From Vibrio coralliirubri (GTDB lineage: Bacteria; Pseudomonadota; Gammaproteobacteria; Enterobacterales; Vibrionaceae), in the NCBI RefSeq assembly GCF_024347375.1, contig NZ_AP025470.1, forward strand, positions 1,426,001 through 1,490,000: a stretch of DNA of 64,000 nucleotides, written 5' to 3'. Below, piece after piece: positions 15,501 through 25,507 of this stretch. Every line of letters begins with the position of its first letter. Position 1 is the first letter of the stretch. Below the pieces are notes generated by a model. That model was not told where the DNA came from. It made no database searches and was given only the letters and a program-made list of their open reading frames with translations. The position numbers were made by a program, and so were the translations under genes.

Positions 15501-16871
15501 TTACCAGAAGATCCAAGCGAACAGAGTCAGAACTAGGATACAAACTAGGTTCAACACCATACCGATTCGCATCATCTCTTTCTGCTTGATGTGACCCGAG
15601 CCAAACACGATTGCGTTAGGTGGTGTCGCTACTGGCAGCATGAAGGCACAAGATGCTGCAACCGCAATCAGTGCAGATAAGATTACCGGAGACATACCCA
15701 GCGCTTCAGCAATGGTCGCAAATACAGGGACAAGCAATGCTGCACTCGCTGTGTTACTCGCAAATTCTGTTAGGAATACCACGAACGCTACCACGGCTAG
15801 AATCGTAAGCAGTACGCCTGCTGTTTCTAAAAATCCGCTTAGTGAGTGTGCTAGGAATACGCTGGTTCCTGTCGCTTTTAGAATGTTACTTAAACAGATA
15901 CCACCACCGAACAGGATAAGCACACCCCAGTCCGTTGTCTTCTCAACGTCTTTCCATTCCACCGCTCTAGAAGCGCCAAGCAATACAATTGCGCCAATCG
16001 CTACCAAGCTATCGAATTTAGAGAATCCGCCAATCATTGCGTTGATTGGTTTACCGAATATCCAAAGCGTTACTGTTAAAAGGAAGATAGACAGTGTGAT
16101 TTTCTTGCTGTTTGTCCACTCAACAGGTGCATGGTCTAGCTCGAATTTGTGGTCAAGTTTTGGCTTAGTCATCACGTAAAGAATAATCATCGCGATTGGA
16201 AGTAAGATCATTGAGATAGGTAGGCCAAGTGCCATCCACTCTGTGAAGCTCAAGCCAACTTCTGCCGCCGCAATTGCGTTTGGTGGGCTACCAACCAAGG
16301 TTGCGATACCACCGATTGAAGCACAGTAAGCGATACCCAGTAGCACGAACACGTAGGTGTTGCGGTCTTCACTTTGGTCAACCTTGTTCATGATGCCAAG
16401 AACAAGAGGAAGCATCATTGCAGTGGTGGCCGTGTTTGAGATCCACATCGATAGACCTGCACTCACACCGAACAACATGAACACAGCGACTGACATTCTG
16501 CCTTTTGCTATCAGCAGTACTTTGTCAGCAATTGCTTTGTCTAGTTCTTGCTTGTTCAGTGCGGCTGCTAATGCGAAGCCACCCATGAATAAGAAGATGA
16601 TTGGGTTTGAGAAGTTAGCCAGCGCTGCGGGCGTGTTGAATACACCAAACAAGACAGCCAATAGGGGAACGAGCAAAGCGGTGATGCTGACGTGAATAGC
16701 TTCTGTTAACCATAGAATGGCAACGAACACGAGAATACTTAAACCTGTATTCACTTGCGCTTCGAATGGCAGGGTATTGAGCAAAACTGCAAATAGCGTG
16801 AAATTACCAATTAATATCATGCTGTTGCGGGTAAACAACCAGTGTTTCAGTGTAGTAACAAGTGCCGTCAT
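15501..16871 (-). CDS. Sodium-coupled dicarboxylate/divalent anion transporter (DASS, VcINDY-like)
   Basis: A 456-aa inner-membrane symporter of the DASS/SLC13 family that probably imports C4-dicarboxylates such as succinate with Na+. Both SNT signatures are present: [18 protein letters not shown] in the first half and [18 protein letters not shown] in the second. Around them are the conserved [14 protein letters not shown] and [16 protein letters not shown] hairpin-loop segments. From memory the sequence is very close to the crystallised V. cholerae VcINDY. The start is placed at ATG 16871, preceded by AAAGGAG with seven-base spacing, rather than the upstream ATG at 16910. It lies near maeA, which fits C4-dicarboxylate use. 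Confidence 0.9.
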   Translation of the reverse strand: MTALVTTLKHWLFTRNSMILIGNFTLFAVLLNTLPFEAQVNTGLSILVFVAILWLTEAIHVSITALLVPLLAVLFGVFNTPAALANFSNPIIFLFMGGFALAAALNKQELDKAIADKVLLIAKGRMSVAVFMLFGVSAGLSMWISNTATTAMMLPLVLGIMNKVDQSEDRNTYVFVLLGIAYCASIGGIATLVGSPPNAIAAAEVGLSFTEWMALGLPISMILLPIAMIILYVMTKPKLDHKFELDHAPVEWTNSKKITLSIFLLTVTLWIFGKPINAMIGGFSKFDSLVAIGAIVLLGASRAVEWKDVEKTTDWGVLILFGGGICLSNILKATGTSVFLAHSLSGFLETAGVLLTILAVVAFVVFLTEFASNTASAALLVPVFATIAEALGMSPVILSALIAVAASCAFMLPVATPPNAIVFGSGHIKQKEMMRIGMVLNLVCILVLTLFAWIFW

Positions 16872-17068
16872 AAGACGCTCCTTTTGTTTATCCTCGTTGT
16901 ATTGGTGCACGACTTCATTGAGTTGTGCTTATTATTTTCGAGGTATATAGCTTGATGTAGGGTCAGACTTTGTTGGAAGAATGTTACTCAAGTTAATAAA
17001 GGAGTGTTGGTGTGTTTTTGCTTAACAATGGGGAAGTGTGAGGCAACAAATTCAAAATGTGTAGTTTT

Positions 17069-17896
17069 CTACACATCGGTCTCTGCTGGGTCTGTAATCG
17101 GGCTTGTTGTTGGGTCTACAACAGGCTCTACAGTGGGGTCAGTGATAGGGTTTGGGATCGGAAATGATTCCGGTTTTGGACTCGGTTGAATCGGCTCTTT
17201 AGGTCCAAGGAACTTTGGCGTTGTCCCCATAATATACAGATCAAGGAATGCTTTGGTACGCGCAAACACTTCACGCAAACGTATTGAGCTTCCCGAGTGA
17301 TGGGTTGGTCCTGAAACGGCTAAACACTGCGCGTGAATATCGTAAGAATTGGCGATGAATAGCGCTCTTTCACAGTGGAATTTTTGAGTGATGATCAGAA
17401 AGTTATCGGTATCGAATATCTTTTTGGCGCGAACAATCGAGTCTAAGGTTCTGAAACCCGCATAATCTAGATTGATGCGTTCCTCGGGGACGCCCGCTTT
17501 TAACAAGTCGCGTTTCATCGTCCACGGTTCATTGTAAGAGCGATGAGCGTTATCGCCACTCAGTAGAAATTGATCTACTTTTTCACGATCGAACAGCTCA
17601 ATCGCAGCTTCGATTCGGTGCTTATAATAGTCGTTGAGTGTTCGACCCAAATATTTGCTCGTGCCAAGTACGACGGCGACCTCAAGCTCGGGCACTTCAT
17701 CTATATCGTAGATGATGCGATCTTCCGCTTGCCATGAAACCCAATAATCGATCGCAATAACCGCAGCGCTGCCTACTAAGAACACGAGGAAAGCGCCAAA
17801 CAGAAAACCTTGCAGTTTTTTGTAAGCTTTTTTTATGTAGCTACGGATAATGTGAGAATCAAATTTCACTCTCGGTATGGTCCTTTCACTGAGCAT
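17069..17896 (-). CDS. sanA: SanA-like envelope protein (DUF218/YdcF family) with proline-rich tail
   Basis: DUF218 protein similar to E. coli SanA, which affects envelope permeability to vancomycin at high temperature. One membrane helix (FLFGAFLVFLVGSAAVIAI) is followed by VAVVLGTSKYLGRTLNDYYK, LLSGDNAHRSYNEP, LDYAGFRTLDSIVRAKKIFD and FLIITQKFHCERALFIA, all matching SanA. Beyond SanA's usual end there is a ~40-residue Pro/Asp/Thr tail with repeats of ITDPT / VDPTT / ITDP. The start is set at ATG 17896; a GTG at 17869 after AAAGGA is an alternative. An ATG at 17983 falls in the maeA terminator and is rejected. Confidence 0.85.
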   Translation of the reverse strand: MLSERTIPRVKFDSHIIRSYIKKAYKKLQGFLFGAFLVFLVGSAAVIAIDYWVSWQAEDRIIYDIDEVPELEVAVVLGTSKYLGRTLNDYYKHRIEAAIELFDREKVDQFLLSGDNAHRSYNEPWTMKRDLLKAGVPEERINLDYAGFRTLDSIVRAKKIFDTDNFLIITQKFHCERALFIANSYDIHAQCLAVSGPTHHSGSSIRLREVFARTKAFLDLYIMGTTPKFLGPKEPIQPSPKPESFPIPNPITDPTVEPVVDPTTSPITDPAETDV

Positions 17897-17965
17897 TAAT
17901 TTTTGAGTGCTCGATAATACCAAATAAAAATGAGAAAAATCAGTTAAAAAGACAAGACAGTGTAA

Positions 17966-17997
17966 AGAAAAAAGCCCCTGCAATTGCAGAGGCTCTT
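17966..17997 (-). terminator. maeA terminator
   Basis: On the minus strand AGCCTCTGCAATTGCAGGGGCT is followed by TTTTTTC, within 55 bp of the maeA stop codon. Confidence 0.85.
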
Positions 17998-18020
17998 AGA
18001 AGAGTAGTTAACGCTCTTTA

Positions 18021-19709
18021 TTAGAATGCCGTGCGCTTGTAGCGACGGTAAACTGGCTGCCAGAAGTGCTGGTCAATCGCTTGTTGCAGTGCATCTTCAG
18101 TGATCTCTAGAGCAACGCCCTGTTCAATCGCCTTCTTACCTACAGCAAGAGCAATCTTCTTCGATACCGTGTGGATCTCTTCCAATGGTGGAAGTAGAGC
18201 GCCTGTGCCATTGATTGCTAGTGGAGAACACGTAGCAAGTGCACGGCTTGATTCCATTAGCATTTCGTCAGTGATGCGTGAAGCATTCACAGCCAATACA
18301 CCAAGGCCAATACCTGGGAAGATGTAGCTGTTGTTACACTGAGCGATTGGGTAAGTGGTACCGTTGTGAACGACTGGCTCAAATGGGCTACCTGTCGCAA
18401 CAAGTGCTTGGCCATCAGTCCAACGAATAATGTCGTTTGGCGTTGCTTCAACACGGCTTGTTGGGTTCGACAGTGGGAACACGATAGGGCGTTCACAGTG
18501 TAGGTTCATCTCTTTGATGACTTCTTTGCTGAATAGACCTGGAGCACCAGATACACCAACCAATACGGTTGGTTTCGCGTGGCGAACAACGTCTAGTAGA
18601 GAGAAACCAGTGCCGTCGCTTTCCCAGTCTTTGGTGTTTTCGTTGGTTTGAACCAGACGCTGTTGGAAATCAAGCAGGTTTTGCATGCCTTCCTGTAGCA
18701 GACCCCAACGGTCAACCATGTAAACTTGAGAGCGAGCTTGCGCATCGCTGATACCTTCAGACACCATTTGAGCAATGATAGCTTCAGCAATACCACAACC
18801 CGCAGAACCCGCACCTAAGAAGGTGATACGCTGATCTGACAGTTTGCTGTTTGCTGCTTTACATGCTGCAAGTAGAGAACCAACCGTTACGGCTGCTGTG
18901 CCCTGGATATCATCGTTGAAACAACAGATGCGATCTTTGTAACGTTCAAGCAGTGGCATTGCGTTCTTTTGTGCGAAATCTTCGAACTGAACTAATGCAT
19001 CTGGCCAACGGCGTTGAACCGCTTGGATGAACTCTTCAACGAATGCATCGTAGTCAGCACCTGTGATACGAGGATGACGCCAGCCCATGTACATTGGGTC
19101 AGCAAGACGTTGAGGGTTGTTAGTACCCACATCGAGCACGATTGGTAGCATGTAAGCTGGGCTGATACCGCCACAAGCTGTGTAAAGTGCTAGCTTACCA
19201 ATTGGAATACCCATACCACCGATGCCTTGGTCTCCCAAACCAAGAATACGCTCACCATCCGTAACCACGATAACTTTAACGTTGTGGTTTGTCGCATTAT
19301 TCAGTAGGTCATCGATACGATCGCGGTTCGGGTATGAGATAAACAGACCACGGCCACGACGGTAAATATTTGAGAAGTTCTCACATGCTGCGCCAACTGT
19401 TGGCGTGTAAATGATAGGCATCATTTCAGAGATGTGGTTTTGAACTAAACGATAAAAAAGCGTTTCATTAGTGTCTTGGATGTTACGAAGGTAGATATGC
19501 TTATCCATATCACTTTCGAAGTTACAATATTGTTTGTATGCACGTCCTACTTGCTCTTGGATTGTTTCGGTTGTTTCCGGTAACAAACCTTCAAGGTTGA
19601 AAGAACTGCGCTCTTCAGCAGAGAATGCGCTGCCTTTGTTTAGAAGAGGTGTACTTAGTAGAGCAGGACCAGCATAAGGGATATATAGAGGGCGTTTATC
19701 GTTGTTCAT
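18021..19709 (-). CDS. maeA: NAD-dependent malic enzyme
   Basis: MaeA (SfcA) oxidatively decarboxylates malate to pyruvate, supplying pyruvate during growth on C4 acids. Length (562 aa) is normal. Visible features are the malic-enzyme N-terminal block [25 protein letters not shown] (written in part), [19 protein letters not shown] catalytic region ([20 protein letters not shown]), [27 protein letters not shown] metal/substrate region and the Rossmann loop [13 protein letters not shown]. The protein is cytoplasmic. The gene is single, ends in its own terminator and is read divergently from the helicase gene at 19893. The DASS dicarboxylate transporter lies nearby, consistent with malate metabolism. 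Confidence 0.95.
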   Translation of the reverse strand: MNNDKRPLYIPYAGPALLSTPLLNKGSAFSAEERSSFNLEGLLPETTETIQEQVGRAYKQYCNFESDMDKHIYLRNIQDTNETLFYRLVQNHISEMMPIIYTPTVGAACENFSNIYRRGRGLFISYPNRDRIDDLLNNATNHNVKVIVVTDGERILGLGDQGIGGMGIPIGKLALYTACGGISPAYMLPIVLDVGTNNPQRLADPMYMGWRHPRITGADYDAFVEEFIQAVQRRWPDALVQFEDFAQKNAMPLLERYKDRICCFNDDIQGTAAVTVGSLLAACKAANSKLSDQRITFLGAGSAGCGIAEAIIAQMVSEGISDAQARSQVYMVDRWGLLQEGMQNLLDFQQRLVQTNENTKDWESDGTGFSLLDVVRHAKPTVLVGVSGAPGLFSKEVIKEMNLHCERPIVFPLSNPTSRVEATPNDIIRWTDGQALVATGSPFEPVVHNGTTYPIAQCNNSYIFPGIGLGVLAVNASRITDEMLMESSRALATCSPLAINGTGALLPPLEEIHTVSKKIALAVGKKAIEQGVALEITEDALQQAIDQHFWQPVYRRYKRTAF

Positions 19710-19892
19710 TGGATGCCTAATATGGGAGAAAGGGTAACTGAAAAATGATAACGGTTTAGTTATTCAATTGTAAATAGTTTCTCCGCGATCTGAGCAAACA
19801 AAATGATATTCTTACCTCTGTCCCACACTTATCGAATTTCAACACGATAATTCGTTATACTTTGCTCACACTTTTTCGCGACTCGCCATTTT

Positions 19893-22271
19893 ATGTCATT
19901 ACTTCCCATCGATGCTTATCAAAACATATTCCACGAACAAATCGTTAATTCTCACCTTGTCGTAGAGGCTGAAACCGGATCGGGTAAATCTACGCGCCTG
20001 CCGCTTTGGGCTTCTCAACATGGGCGAGTGCTGGTGGTGGAGCCAAGACGCATCGCGTGTACATCACTGGCTAAATATCTCGCGCAGCAATCGGGCGAGA
20101 AGTTGGGTAGTAAAGTGGGCTATGCGATTAAGCTTGAATCGGAATACAACGAGCAAACTAACGTTGTTTTTGTGACGCCCGGTATCGCGCTGCGCTGGTT
20201 ATCAGAAGATGGATTGGCTAACTTTGATGTGATTGTGGTAGATGAATTTCACGAGAGACGCTGGGACATTGATCTGCTGGTGGCGATTCTGAAACAAAAA
20301 GCGAGTCATCGTTTGGTGATCACATCAGCAACCATTGAGGGTGAACGCCTTGCTCATTATTTGGATGCGAATCGAATAAGCTGTGAAGGGCGAACTTATC
20401 AAGTTGAGATTGGGCACAGAGCGAACGAATCCAGAACACTGCCTGATATTCGACATCTAGAGCTGCGCATTGCGGAAGAAGTGAATCATCAGCTGATCGC
20501 TTCTTCTGGCGATATGTTGGTTTTTCTGCCGGGTAAAAAAGAGATCGTGCAATGCGAACAAGCCTTGGCAAAGAATCCAGATATCCAAGTCGTTAAATTG
20601 CATGCCTCGGTCAGTGATAAAGAGCGAGATTTAGCGTTATCTGGCCGGAATATCAATACTGAAGTTAATGGTTTGAGAAAGGTCATCCTTGCGACCAACG
20701 TTGCAGAAACCTCATTAACCATTCCTGACATTGGGGTGGTGATAGATTCAGGATTAGAGAGACGCACCGTTCAGCGTAATGGCAGAACCACACTGATGCT
20801 TAAATCCATATCACGAGCGAGTGCCAAACAGCGAGCTGGCCGCGCGGGTAGGGTAATGGACGGCGTTTGCGTTCGCCTATATGGTGAGCACGCGGCGTTA
20901 GAGTTAGTCACACCGCCTGAATTACAGCGTGAAGAGCTGACTGAACCTATGTTGGCCGCGGCATGTTGTGGCGCTCCGCTTGAGAGCTTGTCCTTCCTTG
21001 ATCCTATTCCAGAGAAATCACTAAACAGTGCAACTCAAACCTTGCTGACGATGGAAGCGATTAACGCCAACCATCAAATTACCGAGCATGGCAAAAAGTT
21101 GTATCCGTTGCCGATTGATGCTTTGTATGCCGATATCGTTACTCGAATCAAAACCAAAGCATTAAAAGAGGCGATGGTCGATCTCACTGCGGCGTTGTCC
21201 GTTCCTGCTCGCTTGTATCAGTTACCAAACAATGTAGAACATCTTGAAGCGCTCGCGCAACAAGAGAGGGAAGGGTGTGATTTAAGCCTGTTGATTCAGA
21301 TTGTGCGTGGTCGCGAATATCCGCATTTAGACATCGACCAACAGGCACTGAATGAAGCTCAAGGACTGGCTAAGCAAATGCGGGAGGTATTTGAACTTCC
21401 TCAGCTAGAAGTCGGGTCACGTTTCCAACGCATTGAACTGCTCAAGACCATTGTGAATCTGCATCCTGAACTGGTGTTTGTGCGCCGACTTAAAAGGAAA
21501 GAAGCCTTTGCTAATGGATTATTAGAGGTGGTACTCGGTCGTCAGAATCGTTTCCCTGATAATGCACAAGCGATGTTGGTGTTGGATACTCACAGCTTGC
21601 CGGGAAGAGGCGTTAAGCAGACACTGACCTTAGCGACGGTCACGGCCCCCATTCCTCTTGAGCTTATCATTGATGCTGAACTAGGAGAGTGGGAGCAAGG
21701 CGAAACAGTCGTGAATGACGATGGCGTTTTTACCGAGATGGCGTTGGTGTACGCAGGCCGTACGATTACGACCAAGCTCGTCGCGGCTGAAGGACAATTA
21801 TCGTTAAAGCCTATCGTCGACCTCGTGTTAAATGGAGACCAGCTTCCGGGTTTTGCAAAGGTTCGCACTCGAGAAATCAAACACTGGCAGCTGTATGTGA
21901 AACTTGGTCTCGATGAACAAACTCAATACACACCAGAAATTGAGAGCATTAACTTTGAGCTATGGTTTATAGAGCAGCTTGAAGTACTAGGTGTTACTGA
22001 TGTCAGCGAATTGGAAATGTTCGACCATGCAGACATACCGTTTGATGGCATTCCAACTTGGCTCTATTCAGAGTTTTCGGAAAAATATCCGTTTGCATTG
22101 AGCCTTGCCGACTTGCAACTCGATGTCGAATACTTGCCCGCAAGAAAGCTGATTTACGTCCACTATCAATCGGGTAGTCGAAAGTTATCGCCAAAACGTT
22201 GGGAGCTACCGACATGGTCTGGCTGGCGTATTCAGTACAAAAAAGCGAGCCGAATAATTGATATCAAATAG
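19893..22271 (+). CDS. DEAH-box ATP-dependent helicase, HrpB-like (792 aa)
   Basis: Superfamily 2 helicase with motif I AETGSGKST (about residue 26), Ia VVEPRRIA, motif II VVDEFHERRWD (DEFH, as in HrpB), motif III ITSATI, motif V ATNVAETSLTIPDIGVVIDSG and motif VI QRAGRAGRV. A winged-helix/ratchet region follows. The C-terminal third (about 500-792) resembles the HrpB accessory region in position but diverges in sequence from E. coli HrpB. I therefore call it HrpB-like and give no symbol. The likely role is RNA remodelling; its substrate is unknown. It is divergent from maeA and has no operon partner. Confidence 0.85.
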   Translation: MSLLPIDAYQNIFHEQIVNSHLVVEAETGSGKSTRLPLWASQHGRVLVVEPRRIACTSLAKYLAQQSGEKLGSKVGYAIKLESEYNEQTNVVFVTPGIALRWLSEDGLANFDVIVVDEFHERRWDIDLLVAILKQKASHRLVITSATIEGERLAHYLDANRISCEGRTYQVEIGHRANESRTLPDIRHLELRIAEEVNHQLIASSGDMLVFLPGKKEIVQCEQALAKNPDIQVVKLHASVSDKERDLALSGRNINTEVNGLRKVILATNVAETSLTIPDIGVVIDSGLERRTVQRNGRTTLMLKSISRASAKQRAGRAGRVMDGVCVRLYGEHAALELVTPPELQREELTEPMLAAACCGAPLESLSFLDPIPEKSLNSATQTLLTMEAINANHQITEHGKKLYPLPIDALYADIVTRIKTKALKEAMVDLTAALSVPARLYQLPNNVEHLEALAQQEREGCDLSLLIQIVRGREYPHLDIDQQALNEAQGLAKQMREVFELPQLEVGSRFQRIELLKTIVNLHPELVFVRRLKRKEAFANGLLEVVLGRQNRFPDNAQAMLVLDTHSLPGRGVKQTLTLATVTAPIPLELIIDAELGEWEQGETVVNDDGVFTEMALVYAGRTITTKLVAAEGQLSLKPIVDLVLNGDQLPGFAKVRTREIKHWQLYVKLGLDEQTQYTPEIESINFELWFIEQLEVLGVTDVSELEMFDHADIPFDGIPTWLYSEFSEKYPFALSLADLQLDVEYLPARKLIYVHYQSGSRKLSPKRWELPTWSGWRIQYKKASRIIDIK

Positions 22272-22474
22272 ATGGATAAGTTTTATCTCTAAAATATTAA
22301 TCAAATAGGTGCATATATGATTTTTCAGTGCTTATTTTGTTACAAGTTTGATTTTTATATGCCTTTTTAACCAATCAAAAGGTCATAAAAGACTATTCTT
22401 CTATATCCTATTGCTATAAAGAAAGAGTTGATAGATATTGAGTATATTGTGTTGCCAAAGTGTCGGGGGACATC

Positions 22475-22852
22475 ATGGATAAACAGGAAGAGACGCGTGT
22501 AGAGTTCGATTACACAACATTTCTTGGCGCCTCATGCAGTAAAAAATGGACTTTTCTGGAAGCACTCACCACAATTGCGCCAGTGTTCAGTACCGTCTGG
22601 CGAGATAGCATTAAAGAGCTAGCAAGCCCTGAAGATCGTTTATGGCAGATGGCATTGAAATCAATGTCGACGCGTAAAAGTGATGAGTCGAACATTGTTA
22701 CCTTACTCAAGCTTGCTAAGCTGGAAGGGATCAATGAGCTCAAAGTGGTGATGCCATATTCGCTTGAAGAAGAGCAGATCGAGTATATTGAGTCGCGCAG
22801 TCATTTAGTGATTGCGGGTAATTCTGGAGAAGAGTTCACTATTAGGCTGTAA
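22475..22852 (+). CDS. Hypothetical protein (125 aa)
   Basis: No family recognised. The protein is mixed alpha/beta, without cysteine motifs, signal peptide or membrane helices. The C-terminal ~55 residues (LLKLAKLEGINELKVVMPYS and so on) read like a small domain that ends EEFTIRL. The ATG at 22475 follows GGGGGA (22465-22470); the in-frame GTG at 22460 is less likely. Single gene with a good terminator after it, so it is probably expressed and real. Confidence 0.6.
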   Translation: MDKQEETRVEFDYTTFLGASCSKKWTFLEALTTIAPVFSTVWRDSIKELASPEDRLWQMALKSMSTRKSDESNIVTLLKLAKLEGINELKVVMPYSLEEEQIEYIESRSHLVIAGNSGEEFTIRL

Positions 22853-22899
22853 CTTCAGTTCGCCTATAACCTCTCTCAGGAATAGTAAAACGTACACGT

Positions 22900-22930
22900 A
22901 AAAAGGGCCTCAAATATTGAGGCCCTTTTA
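22900..22930. terminator. Bidirectional terminator
   Basis: AAAAGGGCCTCAA / TTGAGGCCCTTTT, a strong stem with A and T flanks, between the convergent hypothetical gene and purC. Confidence 0.9.
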
Positions 22931-22984
22931 GTATCTAAAACTTGTGTCTAGGAGCTTATTAGCTTTCGAGCTTTCTATTTTGAT

Positions 22985-23007
22985 ATTAAGCAATTAAGCA
23001 ATTAAGC
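22985..23007. repeat. Short tandem repeat of ATTAAGCA (2.9 copies)
   Basis: Three consecutive 8-bp units lie immediately 3' of the purC stop codon. A related 8-bp repeat (GCTATTAA) lies at 47191-47230, also touching a gene end. Confidence 0.85.
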
Positions 23008-23009
23008 GA

Positions 23010-24113
23010 CTAGTCGATTAGACCATAGTCAGCGCGCAGAACATCAATGATCTCTTGCTTAGGATTTTCGCTCAGTACGATCTCCGCACCTGTGATTTTC
23101 GCTGCGATATCAAGGTAAGTACGAGACAAAGACATTAGCGAATCCAGTGGAAGTTCATTGTCACGAGCTAGTGCTTCACGCTCTGGCATACGTTCTTTGT
23201 TCAAAAGAATGTCGGCATCAGGGAAGTAGTTAAGCAAGAACTGACGGAAGCCTTCTTTTGAATTCTCAACGATGTTGCCGTTGTTGTATTCCTGAGTATC
23301 CCAAATGCGAGATGAATCTGGAGTACCGACTTCGTCCATGTAGATAAGCTTTTCTTTGCCTTGAGCATCGTTGACGTAGCCAAACTCAAATTTGGTATCA
23401 ACAAAGGTCTGGTCTACTTTTGCTAGCGCTTGGCTGATTACGTTGAAGCCTTCTTTAAGAAGCTTCTCGTAATGAGCGATGTCGCTTGCTTGAGTAAAGT
23501 TGAATGCTGCAAAGTTATCTTCGATGTTGTTACGAGTGATGTTCACATCGTCAGCTTCTGGAACGCCAGGAATACCTTTCAGAATCCCTTTTGTTGAAGG
23601 CGTGATCAGTAGCTCAGGCAACTTCTTGTCTTTCTCAAGGCCTTCAGGCATCTCGATACCACAGAACTCACGTTCGCCGTTTGCGTATGCACGCCACATT
23701 GAACCTGTGATGTATTGACGACAAATCGCTTCGATCATGACTGGGCGAGCTTTTTGTACAATCCATACGAACGGGTGAGGGATATCAAGAATATGACTGT
23801 CAGCAAGTCCGTTGTCTTTAAACAATTTGAACCAGTGGTTAGAGATAGCATTCAGAGCCGCTCCCTTACCTGGAACACCTTTAAGATTCCCTTCACCACG
23901 CCAGATACAATCAAATGCAGAGATACGGTCACTGATCACCATGATTGCTAAAGGCGCATCTGGTGCTACATCGTAGCCTTTCTCTTTAATTAGTCGTTGG
24001 CTATCTTCTTCAGTTAACCAGTAGACCGAACGAACCTTGCCACTGTGGACAGGTTTATCAGTACGGATTGGTAGGTCATCATTTACGGCAAGAACTTGAT
24101 CAGCAAGGCTCAT
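23010..24113 (-). CDS. purC: Phosphoribosylaminoimidazole-succinocarboxamide synthase (SAICAR synthetase)
   Basis: PurC joins CAIR and aspartate with ATP in purine synthesis. At 367 aa this is the longer PurC type rather than the ~237-aa E. coli form. Signature elements are [11 protein letters not shown] near the N-terminus, [13 protein letters not shown] (the SAICAR-synthetase DR-S-FD motif), [26 protein letters not shown], and [13 protein letters not shown] (DE.gTpDsSR). It is cytoplasmic and stands as a single gene. The stop overlaps the edge of a short tandem repeat. Confidence 0.95.
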   Translation of the reverse strand: MSLADQVLAVNDDLPIRTDKPVHSGKVRSVYWLTEEDSQRLIKEKGYDVAPDAPLAIMVISDRISAFDCIWRGEGNLKGVPGKGAALNAISNHWFKLFKDNGLADSHILDIPHPFVWIVQKARPVMIEAICRQYITGSMWRAYANGEREFCGIEMPEGLEKDKKLPELLITPSTKGILKGIPGVPEADDVNITRNNIEDNFAAFNFTQASDIAHYEKLLKEGFNVISQALAKVDQTFVDTKFEFGYVNDAQGKEKLIYMDEVGTPDSSRIWDTQEYNNGNIVENSKEGFRQFLLNYFPDADILLNKERMPEREALARDNELPLDSLMSLSRTYLDIAAKITGAEIVLSENPKQEIIDVLRADYGLID

Positions 24114-24243
24114 TTAGACATTCCTATCTTTTATCAAACGTCATACAGAGAAGTGCGGTGTGCACATGATTAGACGGGCATTATACCCAATCTACTATTT
24201 GCTTCCAGAGAAAAAGCAAACGATTGCTAAATCTGTTGTTTAA

Positions 24244-24299
24244 ATAAAAACCCCCGCCTAACAATCCGCTAAAAAATTGGCGAATTGTATGGCAGGGGA
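24244..24299 (-). terminator. Long terminator hairpin downstream of the sulA-like gene
   Basis: On the minus strand CCCCTGCC..ACAATTCGC pairs with GCGGATTGTTAGGCGGGG and is followed by GTTTTTATTT. The stem is about 18-20 bp with few mismatches. TTGGCGAATTGT recurs directly at about 24322, which gives the region a repetitive look. Confidence 0.75.
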
Positions 24300-24423
24300 A
24301 GGCAGTATGTTTGGACTGTGTTTTGGCGAATTGTTTGTTAAGTTAACTTAAGTTTGTTAGCTAAAAGATTAAGCTATGTTTGTGGACAACGTTTTGAGCC
24401 AAAATGTTATTAAGCAATATGGC

Positions 24424-24831
24424 TTAGTGAATACGCTCTGAATTTGCATCCATAAAGAAGACTTCACATTGAAAGCGTAATCCTAATGTTCTTAGGTACT
24501 GTTGACTGAACTGATCAATCGATGCACTTGCAACAATCGCACTCGCATTCTTAGATCGAATGGCTTTCTCGACAGTCTCTACTTCAGTCATTTGATGAGA
24601 GGCTTTCATATGAATAACGCGGTCGCAGCAAACATTATGTTGCTTAAGCTGCTTAGCCGACGGTCTTGGTGTTTGAGCCGTAAACAGTAACCACTGATGT
24701 TGATTGGACAGCAACGCCATTCTTGCAAACAACGCTTCCTCGTTTGAATTTTTGCTTTTACGAGAAACTGATGTAAATGCGCAGTGAACTAGCGGGCTAG
24801 AGTGTTGTGCTTTAACGTGTGCTTGAATCAT
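24424..24831 (-). CDS. sulA: SulA-like cell division inhibitor
   Basis: SulA is the SOS-induced inhibitor of FtsZ ring formation. This 135-aa protein has the expected size and the SulA central pattern: QWLLFTAQTPRPSAKQLKQH, followed by the cell-division-inhibitor block VETVEKAIRSKNASAIVAS (compare E. coli VESMVRALRTGNYSVVIG). Overall similarity is modest, so the name rests on this block plus regulation: a perfect LexA box lies 22-37 bp upstream of the ATG. It is cytoplasmic. A C-terminal Lon-recognition His, as in E. coli SulA, is seen (the protein ends RIH). Single gene between purC and a small zinc-ribbon gene. Confidence 0.75.
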   Translation of the reverse strand: MIQAHVKAQHSSPLVHCAFTSVSRKSKNSNEEALFARMALLSNQHQWLLFTAQTPRPSAKQLKQHNVCCDRVIHMKASHQMTEVETVEKAIRSKNASAIVASASIDQFSQQYLRTLGLRFQCEVFFMDANSERIH

Positions 24832-24852
24832 TTTGCTGTCCTTATATACATG

Positions 24853-24868
24853 CTGTATGTGTATACAG
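24853..24868 (-). promoter_or_regulatory. LexA (SOS) operator upstream of sulA
   Basis: CTGTATGTGTATACAG matches the gamma-proteobacterial LexA box CTG-N10-CAG exactly, with the alternating TATA core. It is centred about 29 bp upstream of the sulA start codon, overlapping the expected promoter. Confidence 0.9.
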
Positions 24869-25028
24869 TAGTTTTAGTTGCTTATAAGATCAAGCGTTTT
24901 TTGCGGGATTATTGGACGATTTCGTTTGGAATTATGGATGAAAAACAATTAAATCATTGAAATTGTTAGATAAATTAAATTTGAATGAATTTGCTGTTTT
25001 GTCTCATAAGTTGAAAAAATGTGAGCTT

Positions 25029-25081
25029 TATACAGGTGTATACAGTGGTTTTGATAGAAAAGTACTGTATACACCTGTATA
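25029..25081. repeat. Perfect 18-bp inverted repeat with 17-nt loop
   Basis: TATACAGGTGTATACAGT (25029-25046) is perfectly complementary to ACTGTATACACCTGTATA (25064-25081). It lies about 200 bp upstream of sulA and just past the terminator of the 25154 gene. There is no T-run after it, so it is not a simple terminator. The arms contain tandem CTGTATA-like half sites reminiscent of LexA, but not CTG-N10-CAG. Confidence 0.85.
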
Positions 25082-25110
25082 GAAGAGAGAAGATCTAAAA
25101 TCGCAGGCAC

Positions 25111-25134
25111 AAAAAAAGCGCCTTAGGCGCTTTC
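25111..25134 (-). terminator. Terminator of the small zinc-ribbon protein gene
   Basis: On minus, AAAGCGCCTAAGGCGC is followed by TTTTTTT, 20 bp after the stop codon. Confidence 0.85.
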
Positions 25135-25153
25135 TTATATTTCACGGTGTTGC

Positions 25154-25342
25154 TTATCTCAATGTCGCTTGGGAGAGTTTTGCTCTCATTTCCATTTCAC
25201 CAATATTGAACTGGCGAACATCAATGGTTGCAATATCATTGCACTCTTTACATGCATGATGACACTTACCATCTAGGTAGTCGTGCTTTTTAACTAGGCT
25301 TGGCTTTTTGCACCAATCACAAACGCCTTCTATTGTGAACAT
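25154..25342 (-). CDS. Small zinc-ribbon-like protein (62 aa), hypothetical
   Basis: The 62-aa protein carries CDWC (residues 8-11) and HHACKEC (28-34), a Cys4-type zinc-binding pattern of a small treble clef or ribbon. Function unknown. It has its own terminator and a leader GAGGAGAG before the ATG at 25342, so it is well supported as a gene despite its size. It is likely a nucleic-acid or protein adaptor (inference). Confidence 0.7.
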   Translation of the reverse strand: MFTIEGVCDWCKKPSLVKKHDYLDGKCHHACKECNDIATIDVRQFNIGEMEMRAKLSQATLR

Positions 25343-25507
25343 ATTCTCTCCTCACCTGTTTAAGTCAGGTGTATTTTCGGCGCAAATTATGACACAAGTA
25401 AGACCTATTAGTTAATAGTTTGTTACCCGTTTTTGAGAGGGGGATCGATTGCAACACCAATAAAATCGATATCTTTGAGATCTTGAAAAATGAAGATGTG
25501 TGTTTGT

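Noticed and set aside
17897-17983. Longer SanA start at 17983
   Set aside because: It would begin inside the maeA terminator hairpin, and the added residues do not match SanA N-termini.
24244-24335. attC site near the sulA end (GCCTAAC and GTTAAGT look like core sites)
   Set aside because: The main dyad is better explained as a terminator with a T-run on the minus strand, and no cassette gene boundary fits.
25029-25081. Extra canonical LexA boxes in the inverted repeat
   Set aside because: The arms have CTGTATA half sites but not CTG-N10-CAG, so only the 24853-24868 site is called.
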